Part shown: positions 8,737 through 18,308 of the stretch, in pieces
Layout of the letters: each line of letters begins with the position of its first letter
Numbering within the stretch: position 1 is the first letter of the stretch
Assembly (NCBI GenBank): GCA_947495075.1
Contig: CANLXH010000001.1
Span: 1,054,001-1,118,000 of the forward strand
From: an uncultured Croceitalea sp.
Lineage (GTDB): Bacteria > Bacteroidota > Bacteroidia > Flavobacteriales > Flavobacteriaceae
Reading direction: 5' to 3'
Length of the DNA stretch: 64,000 nt
Made by a program: the position numbers and the translations under genes
Notes under the pieces: generated by a model
What the model saw: the letters and a program-made list of their open reading frames with translations, nothing else
What the model was told of the DNA's origin: nothing
The model's database searches: none

Positions 8737-11727
8737 ATGAAAATTAAAAATAGTCTCTTACAGACTTTCTGTAATAAAACTTATTTTAGTTGTCAAAAAT
8801 TGTGTTCCAAGTTGAATAAATCTATTTTAGAAAAGTTGGCAAACACCCTTGAAGGGCAATTAAATTACGACAGTCTAAGTAAAACCTTGTATGCTACAGA
8901 TGCATCTGTTTACCGCAAGATTCCACTAGCCGTAGCTTTCCCAAAAACTTCTAATGATTTAAAAATACTTGTGAATTTTGCAACAGAAAACAAGATTGGA
9001 CTAGTTCCTAGAACAGCAGGGACTTCTTTGGCAGGACAATGTGTTGGAGAAGGTATTATTGTAGATACCTCTAGGTATTTTACTAAAATCATACATCTTG
9101 ACGAAGAAAAGCGACAAGTCATCGTACAACCAGGGGTAGTGCGTGATGAACTCAATCAGTATTTAAAACCATATGGTCTTTTTTTTGGACCTAACACTTC
9201 TACTTCGAACCGTTGTATGATAGGAGGAATGGTAGGAAATAATTCCTCTGGAACAACATCAATTCAATACGGTGTTACACGAGATAAAATAGTGGCTCTA
9301 AAAACTATATTATCAAATGGAAATGAGGCTGTTTTTGAAGCGATATCTAAAGAAGTTTTCCTTGATAAGTTAGAACAAGATTCTCAGGAAGGAAAAATTT
9401 ATAAGTTTCTTTATGAAGAACTTTCTAATCCTAAAATACAAGCAGAAATACTTAAAGAATTTCCAAAATCAACTATACATCGTAGAAATACGGGGTACGC
9501 TGTTGATGAGTTGTTGAAAAACAGTGTTTTTAACAACTCTACGGAAGAATTTAATTTATGTAAACTATTGTCTGGTAGTGAAGGTACGCTAGCTTTTACA
9601 ACAGAGATTACGCTACAGTTAGATGAATTACCACCACAGTACTCGGCAATGATTGCAACACACTATAAATCTTTAGAGGATTGTTTAAGTGATGTAGCAC
9701 CAGTTATGAAGCATAATTTACATCTATGTGAAATGATGGATAAGGTTATTCTAGATTGTACAAAGAATAATCGGCAACAATTGAAGAATCGTTTTTTTGT
9801 AGATGGAGACCCGGCTGCAATTCTAATGTTGGAGGTGAAAGCTGGTACAAAAGAATCTTTAAAAGAGGCTATAGAAAAGCTTCAGAAAACCATAAAAAAA
9901 TCTGGTCTAAGTTATGCTAGCCCAGTTTTATATGGAGATGATATTAGAAAGGCAATAGAGCTTAGAAAAGCAGGCTTAGGTTTACTAGGGAACATGATAG
10001 GAGATAAAAAAGCGGTAGCTTGTATTGAAGATACTGCCGTAGCCTTAGAAGATTTGAAAGATTTTATTTTAGAATTTTCTGATATTATGTCTGGGTACAA
10101 ACAAAATGCGGTTTATTATGCGCACGCGGGAGCAGGAGAATTACACTTAAGACCAATTTTAAACCTTAAAAAAGCTACGGATGTAAAGCTATTTAGGGCA
10201 ATAACCACAGATGTAGCCAAACTTACAAAGAAATATAGAGGAAGTTTTAGCGGAGAACACGGCGATGGTATTGTGCGAGCTGAGTTTATCCCATTAATGA
10301 TAGGAGATAAAAATTACGAATTATTAAAAAGGATAAAAAAGAGTTTTGACCCAGCAGGTATTTTTAATCCTGGGAAAATAGTAGATGCATACCTAATGGA
10401 TGAATCCTTAAGGTATAAAATCGATAGAAAAGAGCCAGAGATAAAAACATTACTTGATTTCTCTGATAGCGAAGGTATTCTTAAAGCAGCAGAAAAATGC
10501 AACGGTAGTGGAGATTGCAGAAAATCCCACAATATGGCTGGAGCCATGTGTCCTAGTTACCATGCCACTTCAGATGAAAAGGATACAACTAGAGGCCGTG
10601 CTAATACCTTGAGGGAGTTTTTAACCAATTCAGATAAGCCCAATCAATTTGACCATGAAGAATTAAAAGAGGTGTTTGATTTATGTCTTAGTTGTAAGGC
10701 ATGTGCAAGTGAATGTCCAAGTAATGTGGATATTGCAACCTTAAAGGCAGAATTTCTGTATCAATATCAAGAAACTAATGGATATTCTTTTAGAAGTAAA
10801 CTATTTGCGAGTAGTACAAAATCTAATGCTTTAGGCAGTAAGGTTTCTGGTTTTACAAATGCTATTTATAATTCTAAAACCTTAGGAGGTTTACTTAAAA
10901 AAGTTTCTGGTGTAGCCAAAGAAAGGTCTTTGCCTAAAGTTTATAATTTTAATTTTAATAAATTAGTTCAAAACGCTAATAATAAGGAGGTTAATAATTT
11001 AAAAAAGATAATTCTTTATATAGATGAATTCACTAGATATCTCGATATAGAAGTTGGGAAAGATGCTATTTATCTGTTGCAGAAATTAGGGTATGAAGTT
11101 GAACTTTTCTATGCAGAAAGCGGTAGGACTTATTTGTCTAAAGGGTTTTTAAAAGAAGCAAAAAAATTAGTTGCTCAAAACATTGAAAACCTAAAGCCTA
11201 TATTAGATAAAAATCTTCCTATAATAGGATTAGAACCTTCTGCTATTCTTTCTTTTAGGGATGAGTACAAACGTTTATACGATGATAAATCAATTTTAGA
11301 AAAACTTTCAAATAATAGTTTTTTAATTGAAGAGTTTTTAGCTAAGGAAATTGAAATTGGTAATATATCTTCAAACAGTTTTACAAAAGAAGAACGGATA
11401 GTTAAAATTCATGGACACTGTCACCAAAAAGCCTTATCTAATCAGAAGGTAACGTTCGATATGCTAAACCTCCCAGTGAATTTCAAGGTTTCCATCATAG
11501 CTTCTGGTTGCTGCGGAATGGCGGGCTCTTTTGGTTATGAAAAAGAGCATTATAAAACTAGTATGGCTGTTGGAGAGTTAAAGCTATTCCCGACAGTTAG
11601 GAAAAGTGATGTAGAAACTATTATTTCTGCTAACGGTACAAGTTGCAGGCATCAAATTTATGATGGTACTGGTAGGCAGGCGTTACATCCAGTTTCTATC
11701 TTGAGGCAAGCTTTGCTTATTAAATAA
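8737..11727 (+). CDS. GlcD-GlcF fusion: FAD-linked oxidase with Fe-S and CCG domains
   Basis: 996 residues. The N-terminal half is a FAD-binding PCMH/GlcD-type oxidase (PRTAGTSLAGQ, GGMVGNNSSG; HAGAGELHLRP and SGEHGDG near the flavin). The C-terminal half is GlcF-like: 4Fe-4S ligands in CNGSGDC (about 588) and CLSCKACASEC (about 650), then two CCG-type motifs, HGHCHQK (about 892) and SGCCGMAG. Such fusions oxidise D-2-hydroxy acids such as D-lactate or glycolate and pass electrons to the quinone pool. The first 25 codons are unusual and the ATG is only 15 bp from the divergent start; TTG 8812 is a plausible alternative. The 3' end overlaps the next gene by 45 bp. Confidence 0.85.
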   Translation: MKIKNSLLQTFCNKTYFSCQKLCSKLNKSILEKLANTLEGQLNYDSLSKTLYATDASVYRKIPLAVAFPKTSNDLKILVNFATENKIGLVPRTAGTSLAGQCVGEGIIVDTSRYFTKIIHLDEEKRQVIVQPGVVRDELNQYLKPYGLFFGPNTSTSNRCMIGGMVGNNSSGTTSIQYGVTRDKIVALKTILSNGNEAVFEAISKEVFLDKLEQDSQEGKIYKFLYEELSNPKIQAEILKEFPKSTIHRRNTGYAVDELLKNSVFNNSTEEFNLCKLLSGSEGTLAFTTEITLQLDELPPQYSAMIATHYKSLEDCLSDVAPVMKHNLHLCEMMDKVILDCTKNNRQQLKNRFFVDGDPAAILMLEVKAGTKESLKEAIEKLQKTIKKSGLSYASPVLYGDDIRKAIELRKAGLGLLGNMIGDKKAVACIEDTAVALEDLKDFILEFSDIMSGYKQNAVYYAHAGAGELHLRPILNLKKATDVKLFRAITTDVAKLTKKYRGSFSGEHGDGIVRAEFIPLMIGDKNYELLKRIKKSFDPAGIFNPGKIVDAYLMDESLRYKIDRKEPEIKTLLDFSDSEGILKAAEKCNGSGDCRKSHNMAGAMCPSYHATSDEKDTTRGRANTLREFLTNSDKPNQFDHEELKEVFDLCLSCKACASECPSNVDIATLKAEFLYQYQETNGYSFRSKLFASSTKSNALGSKVSGFTNAIYNSKTLGGLLKKVSGVAKERSLPKVYNFNFNKLVQNANNKEVNNLKKIILYIDEFTRYLDIEVGKDAIYLLQKLGYEVELFYAESGRTYLSKGFLKEAKKLVAQNIENLKPILDKNLPIIGLEPSAILSFRDEYKRLYDDKSILEKLSNNSFLIEEFLAKEIEIGNISSNSFTKEERIVKIHGHCHQKALSNQKVTFDMLNLPVNFKVSIIASGCCGMAGSFGYEKEHYKTSMAVGELKLFPTVRKSDVETIISANGTSCRHQIYDGTGRQALHPVSILRQALLIK

Positions 11728-12594
11728 GTCCATGATAGCGTTTGTTTCTTTATCCTTTTTATTAGTAATGGATGATATCAAATCATTCATATCCATTTCT
11801 TTAACATCTTCATCAACAAAGAAGGGCAAAAGCTTATCGTGATTATAATGATAGATACGCCAGCGTTTAAAAGAGTATTCAAGTGCGGTTAAGTTCTCTA
11901 TCCAATCACCCGAGTTTAAATAAATGGTTTTGCCGTATTTGTTTTGATAAACCTCTTTTTTTGGTTCATGAATATGACCACACACAACATAGTCATAACC
12001 ATTCTCTATTGCTATATCCGCTGCAGTTTTTTCAAAATTATTAATGTATTTGACAGCTCCTTTTACGCTTTCTTTAATTTTCTTTGAAAGTGAGTATTTT
12101 TCTTTACCTAATTTAAGTAGACACCAGTTAATACAACTGTTTAATTTTATAAGAATATCATAACCATAACTTCCAAGCTTTGCCAACCATTTTGCATTTT
12201 GTATAGATACATCAAAAACATCTCCATGAAAAACCCAAGCTTTTTTACCTTCAAGGTTTAAAACTAGCTTATTTGCAATATTAAAATGACCCATGGAGGT
12301 TGGAGCAAACTTTCTTAATATTTCGTCATGGTTTCCAGTAATGTAGTGCACTTCTGTGCCCTTTGCAGCCATCCCAATAATCTTTTTAAGAACTTTTAAA
12401 TGTGAGTTAGGGAAATAACGTTTGTTAAATTGCCAAACATCAATAATATCCCCATTAAGAATTAGCTTTTTTGGTTGAATACTATTTAAATAGGCTAATA
12501 GTTCATCTGCATGACAACCATAAGTTCCTAAATGCACATCGGAGATTATTACAACATCTATTATTCTCTTCTTCAAATCAAGCAATTTTTTCAT
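11683..12594 (-). CDS. UDP-2,3-diacylglucosamine pyrophosphatase-like phosphoesterase (LpxH-like)
   Basis: Calcineurin-like metallophosphoesterase of about 303 residues with the metal-binding series SDVHLG, NGDIID, GNHDE and CGHIHEP. Close in layout to the LpxH family that cleaves UDP-diacylglucosamine in lipid A synthesis; the LpxH role is inferred. ATG 12594 (MKKLLDLKKR) is preferred to an in-frame start seven codons upstream because the fold begins there. Convergent with the GlcD-GlcF gene and overlapping its last 45 bp, so both C-termini share DNA. Confidence 0.75.
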   Translation of the reverse strand: MKKLLDLKKRIIDVVIISDVHLGTYGCHADELLAYLNSIQPKKLILNGDIIDVWQFNKRYFPNSHLKVLKKIIGMAAKGTEVHYITGNHDEILRKFAPTSMGHFNIANKLVLNLEGKKAWVFHGDVFDVSIQNAKWLAKLGSYGYDILIKLNSCINWCLLKLGKEKYSLSKKIKESVKGAVKYINNFEKTAADIAIENGYDYVVCGHIHEPKKEVYQNKYGKTIYLNSGDWIENLTALEYSFKRWRIYHYNHDKLLPFFVDEDVKEMDMNDLISSITNKKDKETNAIMDLFNKQSLPQDRNWM

Positions 12595-12728
12595 TGCAAA
12601 ATAAGAGTGAATCAATTACTTAGGCTTTAAATTGAAATCAAATATTTATCAGCTTATTGTTAAAAAAACATTACGGTATATTTTAAATGTTTCTAAATCT
12701 TTAATTTTCCTATCCAATGAAGAAAATT

Positions 12729-12736
12729 TATCTTTG
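12729..12736 (+). promoter_or_regulatory. aroC promoter -7 element
   Basis: TATCTTTG is an exact TAnnTTTG match located 23 bp upstream of the aroC ATG. Confidence 0.5.
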
Positions 12737-12759
12737 AGCTTCTTCAACATCGCACTACA

Positions 12760-13824
12760 ATGGCAGGAAATTCATTTGGAACACTTTTTCGATTAACAAC
12801 TTTTGGGGAATCACATGGTAGCGCTTTGGGGGGGGTGTTAGATGGATGTCCAGCAGGAATCGATTTGGATTTGGATGCAATTCAAAACGAACTAAATAGG
12901 AGAAAGCCCGGCCAGTCAGCTATTGTAACACAACGTAAAGAACCAGATGCCGTAGAAATTTACTCAGGAATATTTGAAGGTAAAACTACGGGGACGCCCA
13001 TAGGCTTCGCTATTCATAATACCAATCAAAAATCTAAAGACTATTCTCATATAAAAGATTCGTACAGACCATCGCATGCAGATTATGTGTATGATAAGAA
13101 ATACGGTTTTAGAGACTATAGAGGTGGAGGAAGAAGTTCAGCTCGGGAAACTGCAAGTAGAGTAGTAGCAGGTGCAATCGCAAAACAATTCATGTCTAAT
13201 ATTGAAGTTAATGCTTTTGTGTCGCAAGTAGGAACATTAAAACTTGAAAAACCATACCAGGAGTTAGATTTTAAAGAAACCGAAAAAAATCCTGTACGTT
13301 GTCCAGACCCAGAAATGGCTCTTAAGATGGAAGAGTACATCAAGGTAATTAAAAAAGAAGGAGATACCATTGGTGGTGTAATTACCTGCGTTGCTAAAAA
13401 TGTACCTATTGGTTTAGGGGAGCCAGTGTTTGATAAATTGCATGCAGATTTAGGAAAAGCAATGTTAAGCATAAATGCTGTTAAAGGTTTTGAGTACGGT
13501 AGTGGTTTTGATGGAGTTTTGATGAAGGGCAGTGCGCATAACGATCAATTTAATCAAGACGGTACTACTACAACAAATTTAAGTGGTGGCATACAAGGCG
13601 GTATTAGTAACGGAATGGATATTTACTTTAATGTAGCTTTTAAGCCAGTTGCAACCGTTCTTCAAGGTTATGAAACCATAAATAGAGAAGGGGAAAAAGT
13701 AAAGACCCAAGGTAAAGGTCGTCACGACCCATGTGTAGTACCAAGAGCAGTGCCTATTGTAGAAGCAATGACCGCCTTGGTATTGGCAGATTATACCTTG
13801 CTAGCTAGAACCAACAAAGTGTAA
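12760..13824 (+). CDS. aroC: Chorismate synthase AroC
   Basis: 354 residues, the normal length. Diagnostic stretches: [18 protein letters not shown] at the N-terminus, [16 protein letters not shown] (flavin and EPSP binding) near residue 130, and [19 protein letters not shown] near the C-terminus. It converts 5-enolpyruvylshikimate-3-phosphate to chorismate using reduced FMN. A run of eight G (12828-12835) in codons for Gly-Gly is odd for this AT-rich genome. Single gene, followed by the symporter in the same direction. Confidence 0.93.
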   Translation: MAGNSFGTLFRLTTFGESHGSALGGVLDGCPAGIDLDLDAIQNELNRRKPGQSAIVTQRKEPDAVEIYSGIFEGKTTGTPIGFAIHNTNQKSKDYSHIKDSYRPSHADYVYDKKYGFRDYRGGGRSSARETASRVVAGAIAKQFMSNIEVNAFVSQVGTLKLEKPYQELDFKETEKNPVRCPDPEMALKMEEYIKVIKKEGDTIGGVITCVAKNVPIGLGEPVFDKLHADLGKAMLSINAVKGFEYGSGFDGVLMKGSAHNDQFNQDGTTTTNLSGGIQGGISNGMDIYFNVAFKPVATVLQGYETINREGEKVKTQGKGRHDPCVVPRAVPIVEAMTALVLADYTLLARTNKV

Positions 13825-13878
13825 GGCATTTGGTTGATTTCCCGTCAAAATAGTATCTTACCAACATAAACTTCAACT

Positions 13879-15204
13879 ATGCGTAAATTAGAATTGCACT
13901 GGAAAATCCTTATAGGGATGGTTCTAGGTATTGTCTTTGGATTTGTAATGACCCAAGTTGACTGGGGAGCTTCGTTTGTTTCGGATTGGATTCAGCCTCT
14001 AGGGACGATTTTTGTGAAGTTGTTGAAACTTATTGCAATACCCTTGATTATTGCTTCTTTAGTTAAGGGAATTTCCGATTTAAAAGACATTTCAAAATTT
14101 AGAAATATAGGTCTACGAACTATTGGCATCTACATAATCACAACCATTGTGGCGATAACCATAGGTTTGGTTTTGGTAAATATTGTTCAGCCTGGGAATG
14201 GAATTTCAGAAGAAACCGTAACAAAACTTACCGAAACCTATGCTAATTCTGAGGGAGTTACCAAAAAAATGAATGAAGCCATGAAACAAAAAGGTAGTGG
14301 TCCATTGCAGTTTTTGGTAGATATGGTTCCCGATAATGCGTTAAAGGCGATGAGCGATAATAGTTTGATGCTACAAGTCATATTTTTTACCATTTTCTTG
14401 GGAATTTCTATGCTTCTAATCGGTGAAAAAAGAGCAAAACCTTTAAAAGACTTTTTCGATTCTTTAAATGATGTGGTGCTTAAAATGGTAGATTTAATAA
14501 TGCTCTCAGCTCCATATGCTGTATTTGCACTTTTGGCGGGCGTTGTAGTTTCATCTAGCGATCCAGATTTATTAATAGCGCTTTTAAAATATGCAGCAAC
14601 TGTTGTAGTTGGTTTGTTGCTCATGATTGTATTCTATTCAATAGTTGTTTCCGTTTTTACCAAAAAGAATCCATTTTGGTTTTTAAAGCAGATGAGCCCT
14701 GCCCAATTATTAGCATTTTCAACTAGTTCAAGTGCTGCCACCTTGCCAGTAACCATGGAACGGGTTGAGGAACACATAGGAGTTGATAAGGAAGTGTCTA
14801 GCTTTGTGCTTCCGGTGGGAGCGACAATCAATATGGATGGGACCAGTTTATACCAAGGTGTTGCGGCTGTATTTATTGCTCAAGCTTTAGGATTTGATTT
14901 AACTCTTGCAGATCAGCTTACCATTGTACTTACAGCACTTTTAGCATCGATTGGAAGCGCAGCAGTACCTGGTGCTGGAATGGTAATGTTGGTTATTGTT
15001 TTGGAAGCTATAGGTTTTCCTGCGGATAAACTAGCTATTGGTTTGGCATTGATATTTGCCGTAGACAGGCCTCTAGATATGTGTAGAACTGTTATTAATG
15101 TAACGGGGGACGCTACTGTATCAATGATAGTAGCAAAATCTGTCGGCAAACTCGGTAAACCCAAAGTAAAAAATTGGGATGATCATTTAGATGAAGTAAA
15201 ATAA
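13879..15204 (+). CDS. Dicarboxylate/amino acid:cation symporter (DAACS)
   Basis: 441 residues with about eight helices and the two re-entrant hairpins of the GltPh/EAAT fold. Signature motifs: the serine-rich STSSSAATLPVT, the sodium/substrate motif NMDGTSLY, the second hairpin IGSAAVPGAG and DRPLDMCRTVINVTGD, whose Asp and Arg contact acidic substrates. It imports glutamate, aspartate or C4-dicarboxylates with Na+ or H+. It follows aroC by 54 bp and may be read through from it. Confidence 0.88.
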   Translation: MRKLELHWKILIGMVLGIVFGFVMTQVDWGASFVSDWIQPLGTIFVKLLKLIAIPLIIASLVKGISDLKDISKFRNIGLRTIGIYIITTIVAITIGLVLVNIVQPGNGISEETVTKLTETYANSEGVTKKMNEAMKQKGSGPLQFLVDMVPDNALKAMSDNSLMLQVIFFTIFLGISMLLIGEKRAKPLKDFFDSLNDVVLKMVDLIMLSAPYAVFALLAGVVVSSSDPDLLIALLKYAATVVVGLLLMIVFYSIVVSVFTKKNPFWFLKQMSPAQLLAFSTSSSAATLPVTMERVEEHIGVDKEVSSFVLPVGATINMDGTSLYQGVAAVFIAQALGFDLTLADQLTIVLTALLASIGSAAVPGAGMVMLVIVLEAIGFPADKLAIGLALIFAVDRPLDMCRTVINVTGDATVSMIVAKSVGKLGKPKVKNWDDHLDEVK

Positions 15205-15280
15205 CCTATTCTAAATCTTGATTATTTTGCAATTCAAAAAATAGCCATTAACTTATAGACTTCAACCAAGAATCAACAAG

Positions 15281-16312
15281 ATGAATATTTGTTTTTTAAT
15301 GTATCCCTGGGAGGAAATAAATCCAGAAAACGACACTAGTTTGGCTTTAATTCATGAATGCGTTAAAAGAGGACATGGCGTTGCGCTTTGCAGTCCTGCT
15401 AACCTTACTATTAGAAATAGTGTTACCAATGCATTTTGTACAGTAGTGAACAAGATGGATAAAGTGTCTAGTAGTCTCAAAACCTTTTACAAACAAGCCA
15501 ATCTCAGAGAAGAGATGCTTCCTTTGGCGGGATTCGATGTTATATTCATGAGAGCAAATCCGCCTTTAGACCCTATAATGCTTAATTTTTTAGATTCTGT
15601 AAAAGATGACGTCTTTATCATGAATTCGTTGCAAGGTATAAGAGAAGCTAATAATAAATTATACACCGCGGCATTTGGTGATAGCCATAGTAATATCATT
15701 CCTGCTACACATGTGTCAAAAAATAAGCGTCATCTTATTCGCCAAATAAAAGAGTCAAAGACGGATAAAATGATTTTAAAACCTCTGAACGGTTTTGGTG
15801 GTTCTGGTGTAATTCTGATTGAAAAATCAGCTATGAGTAGTATTCAATCCTTATTAGATTTTTATATAACTAACTCAGATGGAACATCTAACTATGTTAT
15901 ACTTCAAGAATACATTGAAGGTGCTGACCAAGGTGATGTTCGCATTCTTTTATTGAATGGAATGCCTATAGGAGCCATGAAACGAATCCCGGGAACAGAT
16001 GATCACCGTTCTAATCTTTCGGTCGGTGGATCCATTGCTAAACATACTATTACCAAAGAAGAAAAGGCACTCTGTAAACAAATTGGCCCTAAGTTGGTTA
16101 AAGATGGACTCTATTTTGTTGGTATCGATGTTATTGGTGGTAAACTAGTTGAGGTAAATGTAATGTCTCCTGGCGGGATTACTTATATGAATAAGGTTTA
16201 TAAGACCAAAATTCAGTCTAAGGTCATTGATTTTGTAGAGAGTCAAGTTATTGATACCCTTGAGGCTTTTGACCGTAGGTCGCGTTTACGAAATGAGGTT
16301 GCCAATGCGTAA
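15281..16312 (+). CDS. Glutathione-synthetase-like ATP-grasp ligase
   Basis: 343 residues. N-terminal GshB-like pre-ATP-grasp domain (MNICFLMYPWEEINPENDTS, DVIFMRANPPLDP) and an ATP-grasp core with KPLNGFGGSGV (phosphate loop), ILQEYIEGADQGDVRI, and the metal site GIDVIGGKLVEVNVMSPGG. It resembles prokaryotic glutathione synthetase, but no gamma-glutamylcysteine ligase is nearby; the neighbours suggest a different peptide or amino-acid ligation. First gene of a three-gene overlapping operon. Confidence 0.75.
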   Translation: MNICFLMYPWEEINPENDTSLALIHECVKRGHGVALCSPANLTIRNSVTNAFCTVVNKMDKVSSSLKTFYKQANLREEMLPLAGFDVIFMRANPPLDPIMLNFLDSVKDDVFIMNSLQGIREANNKLYTAAFGDSHSNIIPATHVSKNKRHLIRQIKESKTDKMILKPLNGFGGSGVILIEKSAMSSIQSLLDFYITNSDGTSNYVILQEYIEGADQGDVRILLLNGMPIGAMKRIPGTDDHRSNLSVGGSIAKHTITKEEKALCKQIGPKLVKDGLYFVGIDVIGGKLVEVNVMSPGGITYMNKVYKTKIQSKVIDFVESQVIDTLEAFDRRSRLRNEVANA

Positions 16313-17129
16313 GCTTTCCGTTGATGCTATTATTAAAAGTATAAATGCAGAAGAGGTTTTTGAGGCGGTAACCGAAGACTACTCTTTTACTTTAAAAATT
16401 GATGCTTACGTTCCTTACTTATGTGGTGCTGTACATGATGGACATCAATTCCGAAAATCTTTATGGAACAATTGTAGACATACTGAATATGAACGCTGGT
16501 ATGAAGAAGATCCATGTACAAAACAAATGGTACAATCACACCCAATTGTTATAGCGGGTTGTGATAGTCGATTCGAATATGATTTAAATAGAACGCCAGA
16601 AACTGCTGTGTATAGAGATGCTTGGGGTAAACAATTATGGAAATCTCCTTTGAAAGATGATGTGAAACAATTCAGCCTTAAAAAACACCATAATTTTTAC
16701 AGAGTAGTTAATACTTTACTTGCTAAACTAGAAGAAAAGCACCAAAAAGTACTAGTTTTTGACATGCATAGCTACAATTGGAAACGCTGGGATAGAGAAG
16801 TGCCTACTTGGAATTTAGGTACGGCCAACATAGATAATGAAAGATTTGATGCTATTGCCCAAGAATGGAGTAGAACACTAGGTAAGATGCAGCTTCCAAA
16901 CGAGCTTATTTCTTCTTCTCGTATAAACGATACCTTTCAAGGAAATGGTTACTTTTTAAAATATATTACACAAAATTTCAACAACACCTTGGTATTAGCT
17001 ACAGAGATTGCGAAGGTTTATTGTGATGAGCTTACAGGTATTATTTACCCTGAAGTAGTTAAGTCTGTTGAAAAGCAGCTAAAAGAAATGATACCTTTAC
17101 AGTCTGAAGCGTTTCAAAACACCCTATGA
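16305..17129 (+). CDS. N-formylglutamate amidohydrolase family protein
   Basis: About 274 residues from ATG 16305, which overlaps the stop of the ATP-grasp gene by 8 bp; in-frame starts upstream lie inside that gene. Family features: PYLCGAVHDGHQF, DSRFEYDLNR and VLVFDMHSYNWKRWD, supplying likely zinc-binding His/Asp residues. Members hydrolyse N-formyl-L-glutamate or related N-acyl amino acids. Its 3' end overlaps the QEGLA gene by 4 bp, implying translational coupling. Confidence 0.75.
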   Translation: MRKLSVDAIIKSINAEEVFEAVTEDYSFTLKIDAYVPYLCGAVHDGHQFRKSLWNNCRHTEYERWYEEDPCTKQMVQSHPIVIAGCDSRFEYDLNRTPETAVYRDAWGKQLWKSPLKDDVKQFSLKKHHNFYRVVNTLLAKLEEKHQKVLVFDMHSYNWKRWDREVPTWNLGTANIDNERFDAIAQEWSRTLGKMQLPNELISSSRINDTFQGNGYFLKYITQNFNNTLVLATEIAKVYCDELTGIIYPEVVKSVEKQLKEMIPLQSEAFQNTL

Positions 17130-18301
17130 TTCGGTCCGTACAATCATTGACAAGAATTCAAGAAGAATACCCTCATTTATTTGAGATAGATGCCAATTTA
17201 GACCGCTTGGTAAAGCGTATCGAACTGTTGAGTTATGTAAATCCTTTGAATATAGAGAAGGAAAAACAACGCTTTTTTACTTCAAAATACACCTGTGAGC
17301 CGACATTTAAATATCCAAAGTTAAAATTCGACCCTTATAAATTACATCGCCTATTTTTTTCACAGCGTTTGGAACGAATTAAGGATGACAGAGTTAGGAA
17401 TTTTTATCAAGAAGTAATCTATTATTATGCAAATATGATTCAATGTATTGAAACGATAGGGCATGGTAAAAAATTCTATTACAACTCTTTACGTGTTTTT
17501 GGAACTCCTACGGAGAAAGACGTCCAGAATGCTAAATTTATTCTTCATTATGCAGATGAACCGGCAAGCGGTGACATGGAAAAGGTGTTTTCGCCACAAG
17601 AGGCCAAAAGCTATTTTGAAGATTTTATCAAACAATATGATTTTCCTTTGAATATAAGGTTTTCTACCAATATCGCCGCTGATGCTATGGTTAGTAATAG
17701 TTCTCAAACGCTCTTTATAAAAAAGAATACACGATTTAGTAAAAATCAACTTTTAACCTTGGCGAATCATGAGATAGGTGTGCATTTGGTCACCACATTC
17801 AATGGTCTAGCGCAACCGTTAAAAGTATTTTCTAACGGATTGCCAAAAAATGTTGAAACCCAAGAGGGATTAGCAGTTTTTAGTGAATATATGGGTGGAG
17901 CATTGACGCTTAAGCGCCTAAAGGAACTTGCGTATCGGGTAATTGCATCAGATAGCTTGATTAAAGGCTATAGTTTTGCCGATACTTTTGATTTAATTCA
18001 TGGCCAGTACAAACTAAATCGTGATGAGGCATATAGTATCACGCTAAGAGCTCATAGGGGAGGAGGATTTACGAAAGATCGACTCTATCTAAGTGGGCTA
18101 AGAAAAATTTATAAAAAATATCAAAGCAAGGACAACCTGGATGTATTACTTTCTGGTAAGGTCACACTAGATAGTCTAGAACATATGAATTATTTGAGCA
18201 GAGTAGGTTTAATGAAACCAATAGCACATAAAAGCCACTCATTTGCACAAAATTTGAATACCAACAGTACATTGGATTTTATTTTAGAGAACTTAAAATA
18301 A
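17126..18301 (+). CDS. QEGLA-motif metallopeptidase (DUF1704, MATCAP-like)
   Basis: 391 residues. Contains NHEIGVH (HExxxH: His215, Glu216, His220) and the motif QEGLA (246-250), whose Glu247 is the likely third ligand. Families named flavohaemoglobin expression-modulating QEGLA protein (DUF1704) share these residues and are related to eukaryotic MATCAP tyrosine carboxypeptidases (knowledge of the family, not shown here). Probably a cytosolic zinc carboxypeptidase acting with the upstream ligase and amidohydrolase; the substrate is unknown. Confidence 0.8.
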   Translation: MIRSVQSLTRIQEEYPHLFEIDANLDRLVKRIELLSYVNPLNIEKEKQRFFTSKYTCEPTFKYPKLKFDPYKLHRLFFSQRLERIKDDRVRNFYQEVIYYYANMIQCIETIGHGKKFYYNSLRVFGTPTEKDVQNAKFILHYADEPASGDMEKVFSPQEAKSYFEDFIKQYDFPLNIRFSTNIAADAMVSNSSQTLFIKKNTRFSKNQLLTLANHEIGVHLVTTFNGLAQPLKVFSNGLPKNVETQEGLAVFSEYMGGALTLKRLKELAYRVIASDSLIKGYSFADTFDLIHGQYKLNRDEAYSITLRAHRGGGFTKDRLYLSGLRKIYKKYQSKDNLDVLLSGKVTLDSLEHMNYLSRVGLMKPIAHKSHSFAQNLNTNSTLDFILENLK

Positions 18302-18308
18302 AACAACC

